DNA of 64,000 bases from Nocardia tengchongensis (lineage in GTDB: Bacteria; Actinomycetota; Actinomycetes; Mycobacteriales; Mycobacteriaceae): NCBI RefSeq assembly GCF_018362975.1, contig NZ_CP074371.1:1922001-1986000 (forward strand). Direction: 5' to 3'. This document shows positions 34,681 through 43,449 of the stretch, piece after piece (within the stretch, counting starts at the first letter, position 1; the number at the start of each line of letters is the position of its first letter). Below the pieces are notes generated by a model. The model saw only the letters and a program-made list of their open reading frames with translations. It had not been told where the DNA came from and ran no database searches. Made by a program: the position numbers and the translations under genes.

Positions 34681-35418
34681 ATGACGTACACCCTCGTGCT
34701 TCTGCGCCACGGCGAGAGCGAATGGAATGCCCTCAACCTGTTCACCGGCTGGGTGGACGTTCGCCTCACCGACAAGGGTGTCGCCGAAGGCAAGCGCGCC
34801 GGCGAACTGCTCGCCGAGCACGGGATTCTGCCCGACATCGTCTACACCTCGCTGCTGCGCCGCGCGATCAGCACCGCCAACAACGCCCTCGACGCCTGCG
34901 ACCGGCACTGGATTCCGGTGGTCCGCGACTGGCGTCTGAACGAGCGCCACTACGGCGCCCTGCAGGGCAAGAACAAGGCGGAGATCAAGGAGCAGTACGG
35001 CAACGACCAGTTCATGCTGTGGCGCCGCAGCTACGACACCCCGCCGCCGCCGATCGAGGTCGACAGCGAATACAGCCAGGACGGCGACCCGCGCTACGCG
35101 GGCATCGAGGTCCCGGCCACCGAGTGCCTCAAGGACGTCGTCGCCCGCATGGTCCCGTACTGGGAGGACACCATCGCCAACGATGTTCGCGGCGGCAAGA
35201 CCGTTCTCGTTGCCGCGCACGGTAATTCGCTGCGCGCGCTGGTGAAGCACCTGGAGAACATCTCCGACGAGGAGATCGCCGAACTCAACATTCCCACCGG
35301 CATTCCGCTCAAGTACGAGCTGGACGAGAACCTGCGCCCCATCGGCCCGGGCGTCTACCTGGACCCGGAGGCCGCCGCGGCCGGCGCCGCCGCCGTCGCG
35401 AACCAGGGCGGAAAATAG
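34681..35418 (+). CDS. gpmA: 2,3-bisphosphoglycerate-dependent phosphoglycerate mutase
   Basis: Glycolytic and gluconeogenic interconversion of 3- and 2-phosphoglycerate in the cytosol. The 245-residue protein has the phosphohistidine motif [10 protein letters not shown] (His10), [15 protein letters not shown], the [12 protein letters not shown] substrate loop and the second catalytic His in [10 protein letters not shown], the set expected for a cofactor-dependent enzyme; the length is normal. ATG 34681. It follows the ROK gene and is ended by a strong terminator; matches gpm1 (Rv0489) of M. tuberculosis just before senX3-regX3, though here 5 kb of other genes lie between. Confidence 0.97.
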   Translation: MTYTLVLLRHGESEWNALNLFTGWVDVRLTDKGVAEGKRAGELLAEHGILPDIVYTSLLRRAISTANNALDACDRHWIPVVRDWRLNERHYGALQGKNKAEIKEQYGNDQFMLWRRSYDTPPPPIEVDSEYSQDGDPRYAGIEVPATECLKDVVARMVPYWEDTIANDVRGGKTVLVAAHGNSLRALVKHLENISDEEIAELNIPTGIPLKYELDENLRPIGPGVYLDPEAAAAGAAAVANQGGK

Positions 35419-35441
35419 TTTCACCCTGAAATACTCGAAAT

Positions 35442-35483
35442 AATGCCCCGCCCAAAGTGATTGGGCGGGGCATTATCTTTTTC
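35442..35483 (+). terminator. Rho-independent terminator after gpmA
   Basis: A 14-bp perfect stem (AATGCCCCGCCCAA with its complement) around AGTGA, followed by TATCTTTTT. Textbook form for this G+C-rich genome. Confidence 0.93.
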
Positions 35484-35660
35484 GGATTTCGATGTGATAC
35501 ACATCTCACTACGCGTCCGTAGGGTATTCCCAACGCTCACACAACAATTTGCCGTTTCTTCGGCCGGTCGAATCAGTACCTGTAACCGGGGTTTGCAACT
35601 TACTTCCCAGTAGATATGCTGCTGGGCGTTCGACCATCCGCGAGAGGTAGATCACGTTCG

Positions 35661-37709
35661 ATGAAGCACGCGCTACGGGCCACGGTGTTAGCCGCCACGG
35701 CCGCTCTGCTCCTCCCTTTGACCGGCATCACAGCCGATGCCATCACCCCCACCGGACCCGACGGCGGCGCCGCCGGAGTCGCGTGGACCAACACCCAGGA
35801 CGGGGCACAGCAGTACCCCAACGTCTTCATCGAGTGGGACGTCCCGATCACCATGAGTGACGGAACCGTCCTCAAGGGCAACGTCTACCACCCGGCCGAC
35901 GCCGCGGGCCGTCCCATCGACGCCCCGACGCCGACCGTGCTCAACATGACGCCCTACACCAAGCTGGTGTCGAACGTCGCCGACAGCGCCTTCTCCATCC
36001 CCGGCCTGTCCGACGCGCTCCTCAACGTCTTCCGCAACATCCACCTCGACGGCACTCCGCTCACCGGCTTCGGTGAACTGCTGAACGCGGCGGGCAACGG
36101 CGAACTCCGCAACTTCTCCGTCGACCGCCAGCTCATCAAGTCCGGCTACACGCAGGTCGTCGTGGACGTGCGCGGCACCGGATTCTCGCAGGGCGAATGG
36201 GACATGCTGCGCGGCCGCGAACAGCAGGACACCATCGAGACCATCGACTGGGCGTCCAAGCAGCGCTGGTCCAACGGCCGCATCGGCATGAGCGGCCTGT
36301 CCTACAGCGCCATCAACCAGGTGCAGGCCGCCGAGAAGCAGCCGCCCGCGCTGAAGGCCATCTTCCCGATCGTGCCCGGCAGCGACCTCATCGACGACGT
36401 GCTCGCGCCCGGCGGCGGCTTCGGCTTCAACTTCATTCCGCTGTGGCTGTCCGCCATCAACGGCCTCAAGTGGGTGCCGGACCTGGCCTCGATCGCCGCG
36501 GGCAGCTTCGACTTCAAGTGGCTGCAGGATCGCGTCGACGATCCCTTCGGCTACCTCGACGTGCTCATGTCGGCCTACACCTCCACCACCATGGACGGCC
36601 TCGACCCGCGCGTGAAGGACATGCTCAACGGCCTCACCCAGGACCGTCAGGAATGGCTGGGCGACCCGAGCAGGATTCAGATCCCGACCTTCGTGACCGG
36701 CGGCTGGCACGACCTGTTCACCTACTCGGAATCCAAGATCTACAACCAGATTCCGCTGCCACCCGGCCAGAAGCAGCTGCTCATGGGCAACACCTACCAC
36801 GTCACCTCCGGCGCGGACGTCAACCGCGTGGGCGCACCGCCGCGCCTGGACGTGCTGCAGCGCGCCTGGTTCGACAAGTGGCTCAAGGGCATCGACAACG
36901 GCATCGACCAGTACGGTCCGGTGACGCTCAAGACGCAGGGCGGCGGCTGGGACACCCAGGGCGGATTCGGGCCCACCGCACCGGCTTCCGAGGCGGCCGA
37001 ATACCGGCGCATGTACTTCTCCGCGCAGTCCTCCGGCGCCGCGAACAGCCTGCACGACGGCTCGCTCACCGCGGCCGCCAACGGCGACGCCGACCGGCTC
37101 ACCGTCGCGCCCGGCCTGACCACCGTCTGCTCCAACGACGCCGCCCAGGCCAGCGCGGGCATCCTGAACCTGATCGACGGCTGCTCCAAGGACTCCCGGG
37201 TCGCCGAGACCAACGCGCTCACCTTCACCAGCGCGCGGGTCGCCGAGGCCACCACCATCTCGGGCCCGATCGCGGTGCACCTCAACACCGTTCAGGACGC
37301 CGCCGACGGCTACTGGACCGTCACCGTCAACGACGTCGCCCCCGACGGCCAGTCCACCGTGCTCACCTCCGGCGAGCTCATGGCCTCGCTGCGCCAGGTC
37401 GACGAGGCCCGCAGCACCCGGTCCCCGAACGGCGACTACACCGACCCGCGCGCCTTCACCTCCCTGGACAAGCGCCAGGAGACCGTGCCCGGTGAGGCCA
37501 CCACCCTCGACATCGCGCTCGGCGGCACCCAGGCCGTCCTGCAGCCCGGACACCGGCTGCGCGTGGACGTCTTCGCCGGCAACTTCCCCAAGGGCCTGCC
37601 CATCCTGCCCATGCTCATCGACACCGGCCTGAAGCCGCAGCACCTGCAGCTCGACGCCGACCGTCCGAGCTTCGTGAACATCCCGGTCCGAGGCAACACC
37701 GGCTGGTGA
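35661..37709 (+). CDS. Secreted CocE/NonD family hydrolase (X-Pro dipeptidyl-peptidase-like)
   Basis: Predicted exported serine hydrolase of 682 residues. Residues 1-28 are a signal peptide (MKHALRATVLAATAALLLPL, cut near ADA). The catalytic domain has VVVDVRGTGFSQGEWDM and the GxSY nucleophile motif (GMSGLSYSA, Ser214); the C-terminal part (from about 460) is the jelly-roll XPP domain (ISGPIAVHLNT, GHRLRVDVFAGNFP). A helical cap lies between. The family covers cocaine esterase, cephalosporin acylase-like and X-prolyl peptidases, so the substrate is open. ATG 35661 was chosen over an upstream in-frame start because it begins the signal peptide. Followed by its own terminator, preceded by that of gpmA: a single-gene unit. 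Confidence 0.88.
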   Translation: MKHALRATVLAATAALLLPLTGITADAITPTGPDGGAAGVAWTNTQDGAQQYPNVFIEWDVPITMSDGTVLKGNVYHPADAAGRPIDAPTPTVLNMTPYTKLVSNVADSAFSIPGLSDALLNVFRNIHLDGTPLTGFGELLNAAGNGELRNFSVDRQLIKSGYTQVVVDVRGTGFSQGEWDMLRGREQQDTIETIDWASKQRWSNGRIGMSGLSYSAINQVQAAEKQPPALKAIFPIVPGSDLIDDVLAPGGGFGFNFIPLWLSAINGLKWVPDLASIAAGSFDFKWLQDRVDDPFGYLDVLMSAYTSTTMDGLDPRVKDMLNGLTQDRQEWLGDPSRIQIPTFVTGGWHDLFTYSESKIYNQIPLPPGQKQLLMGNTYHVTSGADVNRVGAPPRLDVLQRAWFDKWLKGIDNGIDQYGPVTLKTQGGGWDTQGGFGPTAPASEAAEYRRMYFSAQSSGAANSLHDGSLTAAANGDADRLTVAPGLTTVCSNDAAQASAGILNLIDGCSKDSRVAETNALTFTSARVAEATTISGPIAVHLNTVQDAADGYWTVTVNDVAPDGQSTVLTSGELMASLRQVDEARSTRSPNGDYTDPRAFTSLDKRQETVPGEATTLDIALGGTQAVLQPGHRLRVDVFAGNFPKGLPILPMLIDTGLKPQHLQLDADRPSFVNIPVRGNTGW

Positions 37710-37732
37710 TCCCGTCCCACCGGGACTGAATC

Positions 37733-37770
37733 CCCGGGCGTGCACAACGGCGTGCACGCCCGGGTTTTTC
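37733..37770 (+). terminator. Rho-independent terminator after the CocE-like gene
   Basis: A 13-bp perfect stem (CCCGGGCGTGCAC with its complement) around AACGGC, followed by TTTTTCTTTC. The T-run lies toward the convergent oxidoreductase stop at 37788. Confidence 0.92.
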
Positions 37771-37787
37771 TTTCGGGTCACGGTATT

Positions 37788-38825
37788 TCAGGATTCCGTG
37801 TCGCCGATCAGGACGACCTTTCCGGTGACGGTGCCGGATTCGGCGAGGGTGAGCGCACGGGCCGCCTCCCGCAACGGGATTCGGGCCGCGATCTGCGGGT
37901 GCAGGGCGCCGCGTTCGGCGAGGTCGAGTACCGCGCCGAGGTCCTCGGCGATCCGCGAGCGGAACCGGGCGAGCCGGCGGCGGCCGGCCCAGATGTTGTA
38001 GAAGGACGCATTCCGCTTGTTGGGCAGCGCGTTCCACCACAGCAGCCGCGCGAACAGCTTCAGCACGGGCAGGCGGGAATCGCCCTCGTCGTTCTTGGTG
38101 GACGCGGTGCCGTAGGAGACGAGGCTGCCGCCGGGGGCCAGCAGTTCGAACGAATCCACGATGCCGGGACCGCCGACGTGATCGAAGACCGCGTCCACCC
38201 CGCCGGGCGCGAGCGCCCGCACCTGGGCGGCCACGTCCCCGCGATAGTCCACCGGCTGCGCCCCGAGCGCGGCCACCGCGTCGGCGTTGCGTGCCGACGC
38301 CGTCCCGATCACCCGGATCCCCGCCGCGCGCGCCAACTGCACCAGCGTCGAGCCGACACCGCCGTTCGCGCCGTGCACCAGAATGGTCTGCCCGGCACGG
38401 ACTTTCGCCGTCCGGTGCAGCATCTGCCAGGCGGTGATGCCGTTGACGACGAAGGTCTCGGCGGCGTCGGCGGCGAGCCCGTCCGGCACCGGCACCAGAT
38501 CGCCGGCGGGGAGCGTGAGGTGGCTGCTCCAGCCGCCGATCTTGGTCAGCGCCGCCACCCGCCGGCCGATCAGCGCCGGATCGACCCCGGGCCCCACCGC
38601 CAGCACGGTGCCGACGATGTCGTAGCCGGGCACGAACGGGAACGGCGGCTGGTCGTAGTACTTGCCGCGGCGCATCTGCTGCTCGGCGAAGGACACGCCC
38701 GTCGCCTCCATGTGCACCAGTGCGTCGCCGGCTCCGGGCGGCGGCAGTTCGCGGTCGGTGACGGTCAGGCCGGCCGGCTCGACCCGGCCCGGCAGCACGA
38801 CCTCGGTGGCGATGATGTTCGACAT
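37788..38825 (-). CDS. Zinc-independent medium-chain alcohol/quinone oxidoreductase
   Basis: NADP(H)-dependent MDR-family enzyme of 345 residues, quinone-oxidoreductase-like. The catalytic domain has PGYDIVGTVLAVGPGVDPAL; the nucleotide domain has ILVHGANGGVGSTLVQLA (about residues 139-156) and DAVFDHVGGPGIVDSFEL. The cysteine ligands of zinc alcohol dehydrogenases are missing, so zinc is unlikely. ATG 38825 follows GGGAG. A 7+7 inverted repeat 20-39 bases upstream of the start, similar to the one before the next TetR gene, suggests control by that TetR. Likely role: reduction of quinones or reactive carbonyls. Confidence 0.9.
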   Translation of the reverse strand: MSNIIATEVVLPGRVEPAGLTVTDRELPPPGAGDALVHMEATGVSFAEQQMRRGKYYDQPPFPFVPGYDIVGTVLAVGPGVDPALIGRRVAALTKIGGWSSHLTLPAGDLVPVPDGLAADAAETFVVNGITAWQMLHRTAKVRAGQTILVHGANGGVGSTLVQLARAAGIRVIGTASARNADAVAALGAQPVDYRGDVAAQVRALAPGGVDAVFDHVGGPGIVDSFELLAPGGSLVSYGTASTKNDEGDSRLPVLKLFARLLWWNALPNKRNASFYNIWAGRRRLARFRSRIAEDLGAVLDLAERGALHPQIAARIPLREAARALTLAESGTVTGKVVLIGDTES

Positions 38826-38844
38826 CGGACTCTCCCTTCGGGAT

Positions 38845-38864
38845 GAGTGATCGGTCAATCACTC
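38845..38864. promoter_or_regulatory. Predicted TetR operator GAGTGAT-N6-ATCACTC
   Basis: Perfect 7-base arms and a 6-base spacer (CGGTCA), 20 bases before the oxidoreductase ATG. The element at 39471-39490 before the TetR start has the same 7-6-7 design with GAGTG/CACTC cores and a related spacer. Autoregulated TetR with its target gene is the simplest reading. Confidence 0.75.
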
Positions 38865-38906
38865 TGTGGTCAAAAGAAAGCGCCCTCGGACAAGGGCGCG
38901 GGAAGC

Positions 38907-39470
38907 TCAGTTGAAGTGGCGGATGCCGGCGGTGAGGGTGGCGGCCCAGGGGCCCTCGCTCGCGTCCAGGCCGAGGGTGGTGATCAGGTGGCACAGCTGG
39001 CCGTAGGCCATGAAGTGCCGCACCTGCTCACCCGTCCCGCCGGAACGTCGCTCGGCGAACTCGGTGACCCGTTGCAGGCCGCGGCGCACGGCCGCGGCGA
39101 TATCGGGCACGTCGGCCGCCGAGAGGGCGTGGACCTGCAGCATGAGCAGGGACTTGTCGACGATCAATTCGGCGTAGGCCCCGCCCATTTCGTGCAGGAC
39201 CTGCTCCGGATCACCGCCCGGCGTCCGGGCGGCCCCGGCGGCCAGCGCCCCCTCGACCCGCTCGAAACACCGGTCCAGCGCGGCGACGAACAGCTCCACC
39301 TTGCTGGGAAACAGCTTGAACACGTACGCGGGGGAGATCCCGGCCGTCGCGGCGACGGTATTGATCGGGGTCCCGTGGAATCCGGTCTTGGCGAATTCGG
39401 CAATGGCCGCATCCAATACGGCCTCCCGCCGGACATCCGATGTGGAGAGTGCGACCCCGCGCCTGTTCAT
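38907..39470 (-). CDS. TetR family transcriptional regulator (probably leaderless)
   Basis: DNA-binding regulator of 187 residues; HTH at about residues 14-60 (REAVLDAAIAEFAKTGFHGT, then TVAATAGISPAYVFKLFPSK). The C-terminal ligand domain has LIVDKSLLMLQVHALSAADV. The ATG at 39470 is directly abutted by the inverted repeat at 39471-39490, leaving no ribosome site; translation from a leaderless transcript is likely, as is common in actinobacteria. Probably represses itself and the oxidoreductase downstream, which has a matching operator. Ligand unknown; a quinone or electrophile fits the target. Confidence 0.9.
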   Translation of the reverse strand: MNRRGVALSTSDVRREAVLDAAIAEFAKTGFHGTPINTVAATAGISPAYVFKLFPSKVELFVAALDRCFERVEGALAAGAARTPGGDPEQVLHEMGGAYAELIVDKSLLMLQVHALSAADVPDIAAAVRRGLQRVTEFAERRSGGTGEQVRHFMAYGQLCHLITTLGLDASEGPWAATLTAGIRHFN

Positions 39471-39490
39471 GTGAGTGACCGTACACTCAC
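39471..39490. promoter_or_regulatory. Predicted TetR operator GTGAGTG-N6-CACTCAC at the ATG
   Basis: Perfect 7-base arms around ACCGTA, touching the TetR start codon on one side and overlapping the stop codon (39487-39489) of the F420-type reductase on the other. Binding here would block the transcription start itself. Confidence 0.75.
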
Positions 39491-40164
39491 TCTCGGCTCA
39501 TCGGCAACCCCTCCGAGTCGTCGGGCACGGCGAAGGCCGACTCGAGCGGCGGGAACATGGCCCGCGCGTCGTGCCCCGCGAACCACAGCCCGACCACGAA
39601 AGCCGCGGTGGCTTCCAGGTATCGGGCCCGGCTCAGGCCGCCCGCGGGGACCGGGCGCAGCTTCAGGTCCTCGGCCAGGCCCGCCACGGCCGCCACCGCC
39701 GCCGCGTCGTCGCCGCACAACGCGACCGTCAGGGGACGGCCCTCGAACTCGCGATTCGGGCCAGCCCACACCTCGGCGGCGAGCAGATTGAACGCCTTGA
39801 CCACCCGGGCTCCCGGCGCGGACGCCGAGATGCGTTCGGCCACCGCGGGTTCGGACAGGCCGAAGCCGCCGGTATCCGGTGCGAAGGCGTTGGTGCAGTC
39901 GATCAGGATGCGGTCCGCGAAGGCTTCGCGGTGCGCGGTCAGGATCTCGTCCAACGCCGGGACCGGGACCGCGAGCAGGGTGGCGTCGCCGAAACTCGCC
40001 GCCTCGGCGATGGTGCCGGGCCGCGCGCTGGGCCCGATCTCCGCAGCGGCCGCGGCCGCCGCGGCGGAAGTCCGTGCGCCGACGACGATCTCGTGTCCGG
40101 CCGCGGCCCAGCCGCCGCCGAGGGCGCGGGCCATCTGCCCCGCGCCGAGGATTCCGATTCGCAT
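39487..40164 (-). CDS. F420-dependent NADP oxidoreductase-like (NADPH-dependent F420 reductase) protein
   Basis: Predicted NADP-binding oxidoreductase of 225 residues. The N-terminus RIGILGAGQMARALGGGWAA is a Rossmann GxGxxx motif, VVGARTS binds the NADP phosphate side, and LIDCTNAFAPD plus ARVVKAFNLLAAEVW are family marks shared with F420:NADP reductase (Fno) and YrbC-like proteins. The short C-terminus favours a general NAD(P)-binding member over true Fno. ATG 40164 has AAGGAG about 5 bases upstream. Divergent from an HxlR-type regulator; the gene end overlaps the operator of the next TetR gene. Confidence 0.82.
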   Translation of the reverse strand: MRIGILGAGQMARALGGGWAAAGHEIVVGARTSAAAAAAAAEIGPSARPGTIAEAASFGDATLLAVPVPALDEILTAHREAFADRILIDCTNAFAPDTGGFGLSEPAVAERISASAPGARVVKAFNLLAAEVWAGPNREFEGRPLTVALCGDDAAAVAAVAGLAEDLKLRPVPAGGLSRARYLEATAAFVVGLWFAGHDARAMFPPLESAFAVPDDSEGLPMSRE

Positions 40165-40254
40165 GTCATCTCCTTGGTTGTGGCTTGCACCGCCGACGGT
40201 AGGAATTCCGAAGCGCACTCCCGGGTGCCCAACGGCGGTGGCAGGCTGGATGTC

Positions 40255-40641
40255 ATGACGGTCGAGAGGGCCGAACCGGTGCGGTTCACCGAATACGGCG
40301 GCTACGAATCCGACTGCCCGGCGCGCCTGGCGGTGGACATCTTCGGCAATTCGTGGCTGACAGTGATCGTTTACACACTGCGGGAGGGTCCGATGCGGCC
40401 CGTGGAATTGCGGCGGGCCATCGGCGGCATCAGCCAGAAGATGCTCACCCAGACCCTGCGGCGCATGCAGACGATTGGGTTGCTGGAACGTCGCCGGTAC
40501 GCGGAAGCTCCACCGCGCGTTGAGTATTCGCTGACCGCCGCGGGCCGGGATCTGCTCGGTCCGATCTTCGCGCTGGGGGAGTGGGCGGACCGGCACGGGG
40601 ATGCAGTCCGGGCGTCGCTCTACGGCGATCCGGAGGATTGA
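40255..40641 (+). CDS. HxlR family (MarR-like) transcriptional regulator
   Basis: Winged-helix regulator of 128 residues, a family that often senses aldehydes, quinones or oxidative stress. Pattern: YESDCPARLAVDIFGNSWLT (with the conserved N-terminal Cys20 that is the redox sensor in some members), REGPMRPVELRRAIGGISQK, MLTQTLRRMQTIGLLERRRY and VEYSLTAAGRDLL. The ATG at 40255 was chosen because the matching family start lies here; the long upstream frame is antisense to the reductase gene. Divergent from that reductase across 90 bases, so it probably controls it. Confidence 0.9.
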   Translation: MTVERAEPVRFTEYGGYESDCPARLAVDIFGNSWLTVIVYTLREGPMRPVELRRAIGGISQKMLTQTLRRMQTIGLLERRRYAEAPPRVEYSLTAAGRDLLGPIFALGEWADRHGDAVRASLYGDPED

Positions 40642-40691
40642 ACGGCCGCCCCGAAAGTGGTTGCCGCAAGGGCGCTCACCTGCCGCGACAC

Positions 40692-40724
40692 GCTGACCGA
40701 ACATTGTGTGAACACCCGGCTAAC
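40692..40724. promoter_or_regulatory. Three phased 11-bp units, PHO-box-like, before senX3
   Basis: GCTGACCGAAC, ATTGTGTGAAC and ACCCGGCTAAC are consecutive 11-bp units, each ending AAC (GTT on the other strand, the middle one giving GTTCACA). Direct 11-bp repeats with GTTCAC-type starts are the pattern recognised by PhoB/PhoP/RegX3 regulators. Position about 85-115 bases before the senX3 start fits autoregulation. The outer units are weak matches. Confidence 0.6.
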
Positions 40725-40806
40725 GAGGGTGGAAGGACCCATGACCTGCGTGAAACTTCCTGCACCCGGGGTTTGACCCCGCGTCGGCGACCGTACGATT
40801 CAAAGT

Positions 40807-42057
40807 GTGAGCGTTCCACAGGCCGTGCTTTTGGCAGTCCTGGCGGCCGTAGTCGGACTGGCCGTCGGAGGACTGCTCATCCCGTATGTGAACGCTCGCC
40901 AGGAACAGCGCCGAGCCGCCACCGACACCGGGCTGACCATGTCGCAGGTCCTCGACCTGATCGTGCTCGCCTCCGAATCCGGCATCGCCGTGGTCGACCA
41001 GTACCGCGACGTGGTGCTGGTGAACCCGCGCGCCGAGGAACTGGGCGTCGTCCACGACCGCCTGCTCGACGAACGCGCCTGGACCGCGGTCGAACAGGTG
41101 CTGGCCGGCGGCCAGGACGTGGAGTTCGAACTGACCGCCAAGATCCCCATGCCCGGCCGCGCCCGCCTCGCTGTCCGAGGAGTTGCCCGGCCGCTCTCCC
41201 AGGAGAACCCGAACTTCGTGGTCCTGTTCGCGGACGACGACTCCGAGCAGGCCCGCATGGAGGCCACCCGCCGCGACTTCGTCGCCAACGTGAGCCACGA
41301 ACTCAAGACCCCCGTCGGCGCCATGAGCCTGTTGGCCGAGGCGTTGCTGGAATCCGCGGACGACCCCGATTCGGTGCGGCACTTCGGTGAACGCCTGCAC
41401 GGTGAGGCTCGCCGCATGGGCAAGATGGTGACCGAGCTGATCGCGCTGTCCCGTCTGCAGGGCGCCGAACGGCTGCCCGACCTCGAGGCCGTGGACGTCG
41501 ACACCGTCGTCACCCAGGCCATCGAGCGCTCCCGCACCACCGCCGAAGCCGCCGGCATCACCGTCTCCACCGACGCCGGCAGCGGCCTCGAGGTGCTCGG
41601 CGATCAGACCCTGCTGGTGACCGCGCTGTCCAACCTGGTCGAGAACGCCATCGCGTACTCGCCGCGCGGCTCGCACGTGTCGGTGAGCCGGGCGCTGCGC
41701 GGCGGCTACATCAATATCGCCGTCACCGACCGCGGCATCGGCATCTCCAAGGAAGACCAGGAACGCGTCTTCGAACGCTTCTTCCGGGCCGACAAGGCGC
41801 GCTCGCGTGCCACCGGCGGTACCGGCCTCGGGCTGGCTATCGTCAAACACGTGGCGGCCAACCACAACGGTGAGATCACCCTGTGGAGCAAACTGGGCAC
41901 CGGATCCACGTTCACCCTGCGTGTCCCGGCCCACCCTGCCGATTCCAACGGGCAGGTCGACAAGAGACTTGCCGCCGGGGTTCCGGCGGCCAAGAAGGAA
42001 ATCGGCCAGCGCCCCCTCGGGCGGGCCAGAACCAACGGTGTGGAGGCAACCCGATGA
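40807..42057 (+). CDS. senX3: Sensor histidine kinase SenX3
   Basis: Membrane sensor kinase for phosphate limitation, partner of RegX3. The 416-residue protein has one N-terminal TM helix ([20 protein letters not shown], about residues 6-25), a PAS-like domain (about 44-140), the H-box [12 protein letters not shown] with phospho-His164, and the ATPase domain with the N-box ([14 protein letters not shown]), DRGIGIS and the [12 protein letters not shown]-boxes. Order and length match SenX3. GTG 40807. The stop overlaps the regX3 start (ATGA). PHO-box-like repeats upstream suggest autoregulation. Confidence 0.95.
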   Translation: MSVPQAVLLAVLAAVVGLAVGGLLIPYVNARQEQRRAATDTGLTMSQVLDLIVLASESGIAVVDQYRDVVLVNPRAEELGVVHDRLLDERAWTAVEQVLAGGQDVEFELTAKIPMPGRARLAVRGVARPLSQENPNFVVLFADDDSEQARMEATRRDFVANVSHELKTPVGAMSLLAEALLESADDPDSVRHFGERLHGEARRMGKMVTELIALSRLQGAERLPDLEAVDVDTVVTQAIERSRTTAEAAGITVSTDAGSGLEVLGDQTLLVTALSNLVENAIAYSPRGSHVSVSRALRGGYINIAVTDRGIGISKEDQERVFERFFRADKARSRATGGTGLGLAIVKHVAANHNGEITLWSKLGTGSTFTLRVPAHPADSNGQVDKRLAAGVPAAKKEIGQRPLGRARTNGVEATR

Positions 42058-42743
42058 CGAGTGTGCTGATCGTCGAGGACGAGGAGTCGCTGGCCGATCC
42101 GCTCGCGTTCCTGCTGCGCAAAGAGGGGTTCGAGGTCACCGTGGTGGGCGACGGCCCGTCCGCGCTGGCCGAATTCGACCGCTCCGGCGCGGACATCGTC
42201 TTGCTCGACCTGATGCTGCCCGGCATGAGCGGCACCGACGTGTGCAAGCAGCTGCGAGTGCGCGGCAGCGTGCCGGTCATCATGGTGACCGCGCGCGACA
42301 GCGAGATCGACAAGGTGGTCGGCCTGGAACTGGGCGCCGACGACTACGTCACCAAGCCCTACTCCTCGCGTGAACTGATCGCCCGCATCCGCGCCGTGCT
42401 GCGCCGCGGCGTCGGCGACGAGCCCGACAACGGCAACGAGACCAGCGTGCTCGAGGCCGGCCCGGTGCGCATGGACGTGGACCGCCACACCGTGCAGGTC
42501 AACGGCAAGGCGGTGACGCTGCCGCTCAAGGAGTTCGACCTGCTCGAATACTTGCTGCGCAACTCCGGTCGCGTGCTCACCCGCGGGCAGCTCATCGACC
42601 GCGTCTGGGGAGCGGACTACGTCGGCGACACCAAGACCCTCGACGTCCACGTCAAGCGTCTGCGCTCGAAGATCGAATCCGACCCGGCCAAGCCCGAACA
42701 CCTGGTCACCGTGCGCGGCCTGGGCTACAAGCTCGAGGCGTAG
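42054..42743 (+). CDS. regX3: Two-component response regulator RegX3
   Basis: OmpR-family regulator of phosphate-starvation genes. The 229-residue protein has the receiver domain ([20 protein letters not shown]; phospho-acceptor Asp52 in [12 protein letters not shown]; Thr79 and Lys101 in VTKPYSS) and the winged-helix DNA-binding domain ([20 protein letters not shown], then [14 protein letters not shown] and [10 protein letters not shown]). ATG 42054 overlaps the senX3 stop by 4 bases. A strong terminator follows. Likely to control polyphosphate and phosphate-uptake genes; ppx and ppk2 are in this window. Confidence 0.96.
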   Translation: MTSVLIVEDEESLADPLAFLLRKEGFEVTVVGDGPSALAEFDRSGADIVLLDLMLPGMSGTDVCKQLRVRGSVPVIMVTARDSEIDKVVGLELGADDYVTKPYSSRELIARIRAVLRRGVGDEPDNGNETSVLEAGPVRMDVDRHTVQVNGKAVTLPLKEFDLLEYLLRNSGRVLTRGQLIDRVWGADYVGDTKTLDVHVKRLRSKIESDPAKPEHLVTVRGLGYKLEA

Positions 42744-42759
42744 CGCCCGCCCGAACGAA

Positions 42760-42797
42760 AAACCCGCCCGCTTCGAATTCGTGAAGCGGGCGGGTTT
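42760..42797 (+). terminator. Terminator after regX3
   Basis: A 15-bp perfect stem (AAACCCGCCCGCTTC with its complement) around GAATTCGT. The left arm begins in an A-run and the right arm ends in TTT, so it can work in both directions, including for the convergent gene ending at 42846. Confidence 0.9.
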
Positions 42798-42845
42798 CGT
42801 CGTTCTCCCCGACCAGTTTCCGGGCTTACCGGTTCGGCCGGTGAA

Positions 42846-43202
42846 TCAGGCGTTGGGGTCCGACTTCATGGTGTAGACCCACGCCGGGCCGAGGCCGGGC
42901 AGTTCCTGCTTCTCCAGGATCATCCAGCCCAGGCCCGGGTTGTCCTGCTGCATGCAGTCGTACCAGGCCACGTCCGCGCCATTGCCGCGGCAGGCGATGG
43001 TGTGGCTGGTGCCGTACGGGCTCACCACGATCTGCTTGCCGGCGTCCTTGGCGCCCAGCACGGCCGGGTCGTTGTACACCACGAAATCGGCGGTGCGGTC
43101 GGAGAACGCGGTCGGATCGGTGTTATCGGCGAACGCCTGCGGTGCAATGGCGATAACGGCACCGGCGGCCAGAGCGGAGACGGCGAGGATTTTCTTGATC
43201 AT
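42846..43202 (-). CDS. Small secreted protein of unknown function
   Basis: I do not recognise this 118-residue protein. Residues 1-25 are a clear signal peptide (MIKKILAVSALAAGAVIAIA, cut after AFA). The mature part of about 93 residues has two cysteines (IACRGN and YDCMQQ) that could form a disulfide, and Trp/Tyr-rich stretches (DVAWYDCMQQDNPGLGWMI, WVYTMKSDPNA). Start ATG 43202; a GTG six codons earlier is preceded by GGAG, so the N-terminus may be slightly longer. Stands alone between the regX3 terminator and the Thr/Pro-stalk family. No homologue in the M. tuberculosis order here. Confidence 0.75.
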   Translation of the reverse strand: MIKKILAVSALAAGAVIAIAPQAFADNTDPTAFSDRTADFVVYNDPAVLGAKDAGKQIVVSPYGTSHTIACRGNGADVAWYDCMQQDNPGLGWMILEKQELPGLGPAWVYTMKSDPNA

Positions 43203-43397
43203 GGCCACGATATTTAACACGCTCCGGTGAATTCGCAATAGCGGAACGATGTCCGGCGCACTTCCGGCCATTCACAACGCGAGGTCACCGGACCGGCGGA
43301 AAGGCGAAATATACTTCTGTGCAGCCTGATTCGATTGCCGCCGACCGGCACCCGTTGTTCACCTGCCGGACACCATGGGCGCCGTCACAACGCGAAC

Positions 43398-43431
43398 GGG
43401 CGTGACAGGTTCCGGAGAACCCGTCACGCCC
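43398..43431 (-). terminator. Hairpin after the first stalk-family gene
   Basis: GGGCGTGACAGGTTC pairs with GAACCCGTCACGCCC around CGGA (15-bp stem with one mismatch), 19-52 bases beyond the stop of the gene at 43450. No T-run on the minus strand beyond A/T-poor sequence, so efficiency is uncertain. Confidence 0.65.
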
Positions 43432-43449
43432 GATCGACCGAAACGGTTG

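Noticed and set aside
35688..37781. Long minus-strand frame opposite the CocE-like gene
   Set aside because: Shadow frame caused by G+C-rich third positions; no domain, and the plus strand encodes a signal peptide and catalytic motifs.
39475..40641. 388-codon plus-strand protein
   Set aside because: The first two thirds are antisense to the F420-type reductase; only the HxlR part has family motifs and its own start.
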